Assembly: GCF_047511655.1 (NCBI RefSeq)
Contig: NC_133403.1
Coordinates: forward strand, 13,389,014-13,453,013
Origin: Castor canadensis
Taxonomy: Eukaryota; Chordata; Mammalia; Rodentia; Castoridae
DNA: 64,000 nucleotides
Direction: 5' to 3'
Every line of letters starts with the position of its first letter. Positions within the stretch are counted from its first letter, which is position 1. The position numbers and the translations under genes are program-made. Positions 61,154-64,000 of the stretch are shown here, one piece after another. The notes under the pieces are model-generated. The model ran no database searches, was not told the origin of the DNA, and was given only the letters and a program-made list of their open reading frames with translations.

Positions 61154-61548
61154 AGATCTTCAAAAGAGATTGCTCAGAGACAAACAGTTTGGAGACAAGG
61201 GGGGAATGCCATTAAAGTTCAAATGGAGTCACTCATGCCAGACCTCTCAAAACTAACCAAGGCCAAGAGGATTGAGGAAATGGTTCTTATATACGTGTGG
61301 CCATCTGGCATTAAAGCCCTTCCAGATACAAACTCAGATTTTTAGACGGGGTCTTCTATTAGAGACAAAAAATAACTATTTTTACTGGCTCTAAACATGT
61401 CCTTTGATATGAAAAGATGATGGTTTTAATTTTTTTTTTAAACAACATGTTTTCTTGGACATATGTACTGATAATGTATTGTTGCCTTGATAATTCTACT
61501 CAGTTAAAAAAAAAAGACAATGTCTGGGTAAAAGAATAAAATGTCCAA

Positions 61549-61578
61549 CCATTAAAACCCCATTGGAGGTTTTAATGG
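61549..61578. repeat. 11-bp perfect inverted repeat (hairpin)
   Basis: ccattaaaacc (61549-61559) and ggttttaatgg (61568-61578) with an 8-base loop, at the upstream edge of the integrase/env block. Confidence 0.8.
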
Positions 61579-61589
61579 GGTTTTTTTTG

Positions 61590-63983
61590 TTATTTTGTCT
61601 ACTACTCCCACCACAGTTAAAATAGCAGAGATTGCTCCTTGGATCCACCACAGTTGAGTCAAGCCAGCTTCTCTCGAGTGGGAGTGTGTCCCCGAACCAG
61701 CTTCACCGTGTAAGATCACCCTCTGGAACATCAGCACCCTTCCTCAACAGGACTCTGCTTCCCAGGAAACAATAGGGGACCATGGACAGCAGGATGACAG
61801 CCCTGCTCTAGTCACCCCAGGAAGCTGACTAATCTACACACAGCAGAAGCTTCAGGAGTCGACGCTCCAATGGGACAAATGGACTGTTTTCTATGCCAGT
61901 TATTTCACTGTAATGTGTTGTCACCCCTCATCTGTGTCTGTTGCTGTAGTTCTCACCCTAGTCTTTGCCATAGGTTTGTCAGAAATCACCCCCACTGATT
62001 GGACTCATGGTGAAGGGTTTTTATTAGCTCTCTTCTACCTCTTTTGGGTAGGATGCATAACTACTGTTTATTGTTACTGATCTGGTTTTCCTTCGTGGTC
62101 CCAGAACCCTCCTCCTGTGACATATATATGCATGTTACTTGGCAGGAAGTGTTGTCATGAGGACTTTGCTTTTGCATACTTACTGTTCCTGTGCAGGCAC
62201 TGTCACTGGGTCATACACTCACAACCATACCATCTATCTAGTGTGCTCCCATGGTAACCAGCATATCTGCTTCAGCTCCACCTACTGCCCTTGGGAGCAA
62301 TGGTTAGAGATCCGGATAGTCACAACCTTGGGTCCCTCGTAAGCAGCACCCAGGTGTTTAGCCCTGATAAACCAATGTCTGTGTTCTTTGATGCATGTGT
62401 GGCCATAGACCAAGGTGGGTGTGGAGGTACAGGCTGTACCTGTGGGAGTCCTGCCTGGGAAAGAGCCTATATGTCAAATGAAAAGTAAATGTGCCAGGAA
62501 GACAACTCTTGGCCATGTGATGATAGAGTAGGTTCTTATTATTGCCCTTATTGGGGTTGTATTTCATGGGCCACATGGCAAAGGGCAAAACATGTAGCCC
62601 TCCTTCACAAGGGGATAACTGCCCTTAACTTCACCCCTGGCACTGGTAGCCTATAATTTTCATGTTATTTAAGCCATCCAATTGGACACAGTAGTTAGTA
62701 TAAGAGTATATGAAAAGGGCCTTAACCCTGGACTCTAATGCACCTCAAATTAATAACTGATATCCATGAGAGTTCCTTATACCAAGGTTTTCACTCCTTT
62801 TATGAGGAGATAAGGAGTTAATTTTCTATCTCTACCAAGGTCAAAAACTTGTTCCTCTCACTGGCTGAGTCTATAAACCCATACACTGAATGTCACTCTG
62901 TGCTATGTTTGTGGGGGGACCAACATGGGAGACCATTGGCCTTGGGAAGCAAGAGAGCTGGACCCACAGGAGTCTTTTAATGAGACTGCTTTCCCAAAAC
63001 ACAGGAAAGGCATCTGGTTCCCAAAGACTTCCATCATGGGGAATTACACTGCCCAAGAGACCCAATGATGGGGAGCTCCTTACCATACAGAACCCCAGCC
63101 CCACCCACTGGGCAGCTTCTCTAATTTCAGGAAAGCTTGAGACAATCTTAATGCCAACATAGATTGGCGGGCACCCAGAGAGCTATATTTGATCTGTGGG
63201 AAGCAAGTTTATACAGTGCTACCTAGCAGGTGGTTTGGGTCTTTCATGCTAGACTCAATCGGACCATCCTTTTCTTGCTTCCCCTCAAACAAGGTGAAAA
63301 ACTGGAAGTCCCATATATAAAGAAATATTAAATAGACAAAATGGGATGCCTCACAAATTGGCAATAGGAACGATGATGAATGGCCTCCTGAGCGAATCAT
63401 CCAGTACTATGGTCCTGCCACTTGGGCAGAAGACGGGTCTTGGGACTACCGCATCCCTATCTATATGCTGAACCACATCATCAGGCTGCAGGATGTTGTT
63501 GAAATTATAACTAATAAAACTACAAGAGCTCTCAATTTACTGACAAAATAAAGCACTAAGATGCACAATGCCAGCTATCAAAACCACTTGGCTTTAGACT
63601 ATTTGCTTGCTTCTGAGGAAGGAGTTTGTAGAAAATGTAATCTGAGCAACTGCTGCTTACAGATTGATGATAAAGAAAAGGTCATTAAAAAAAAATCACA
63701 GACAAAATGAGGAAGCTTGTCCATGTCCTATCCAGACTTAAAGAGGATGGTTCTCTGCCACAGGCGGATTTAAAACCCTTATAGGGGCAATGGACCTAAT
63801 CCTAGGGGCATGCTTAATACCGCCCTGCCTGGTTCCCCAGTATTGAGATCTACCAGGACTATTACAGAGACCATTATACAAAGAAAAATGGCCACGCATG
63901 TAATGATGTTATGAAAATACAAACCCCTGGATCCAGATGATGCTCTCTGAGGCAAGGCGGGTCTGAGCATCAAAACGGGGAAT
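61590..63983 (+). pseudogene. ERV2 env remnant with integrase C-terminal end
   Basis: The integrase end (text like PWIHH, about 61610-61690) overlaps the approach to env, whose ATG is at 61870-61872. Surface-subunit text (AGSVVMRTLLLHTY, 62139-62342) and transmembrane text near 63570-63700 match ERV1. The CX7CC-type region keeps its first Cys here. Frameshifts and stops break the frame throughout, including one just after the CC pair. Confidence 0.85.
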
Positions 63984-63984
63984 G

Positions 63985-64000
63985 CTACAGCAGGGAAGAG
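63985..64000 (+). mobile_element. ERV2 3' LTR, start only
   Basis: tacagcagggaagag after the purine tract aaaacggggaatg corresponds to the LTR start tgtagcagggaggag. The window ends here. Confidence 0.75.

Larger units (their letters stand above)
57826..64000 (+). mobile_element. ERV2: plus-strand, pol-less relative of ERV1
   Basis: 5' LTR 57826-58198, primer site, leader, AT-rich noncoding interior, an integrase C-terminus/env block (61590-63980) homologous to ERV1 in reverse, a polypurine tract, and the start of the 3' LTR (63985), which runs off the window. Gag and most of pol are absent. Confidence 0.85.

Overview
This is mammalian nuclear DNA, about 40% coding-gene locus and otherwise dense in interspersed repeats. 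The only cellular protein gene I can support is KLHL22, on the minus strand. Its six coding exons (33905 down to 4596) sum to 1905 nt with every splice phase consistent, giving a 634-aa BTB-BACK-Kelch protein, the length known for human KLHL22. The SINEs are tRNA-derived ID elements with the core gctcaagtggtagagcacc, 7SL-derived B1 monomers, and B1+ID fusions. These point to a rodent, most probably a castorimorph such as a beaver (inference, moderate confidence).

Layout. 1-300 is a CpG-rich edge that, by human 22q11.21 gene order, may belong to the 5' end of the next gene (SCARF2). 300-3985 is intergenic, with a solo LTR and a second copy of a KLHL22 3'-UTR segment. 3985-39150 is KLHL22: 3' UTR, coding exons, repeat-filled introns, and a CpG-island promoter at about 38350-39350 carrying GC boxes, a CACGTG E-box and an NRF1-type site. 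39400-41070 is intergenic, with an MaLR-type LTR.

41070-50079 is a 9-kb class I (gammaretrovirus-like) endogenous retrovirus, ERV1, on the minus strand. It has two LTRs, a tRNA-Pro-like primer site, and recognisable gag, pro-pol and env, all broken. 50080-55440 holds unassigned sequence, MaLR/ERVL LTRs and SINEs. 55440-57825 is an LTR plus truncated leader of another class I element, and 57826-64000 is a plus-strand relative of ERV1, called ERV2. ERV2 keeps LTRs and env remnants, but AT-rich noncoding sequence stands where gag and most of pol should be. A 3'-truncated 5S rRNA copy flanked by direct repeats lies inside it.

KLHL22 is a CUL3 ubiquitin-ligase adaptor and has no visible functional link to the retroviral block beyond its promoter. 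I found no convincing new gene system. The points most worth a second look are the tailless 5S insertion, the pol-less ERV2, a recurrent three-part SINE, and the duplicated KLHL22 3'-UTR segment. Repeat boundaries are read by eye and are approximate unless a motif position is given.
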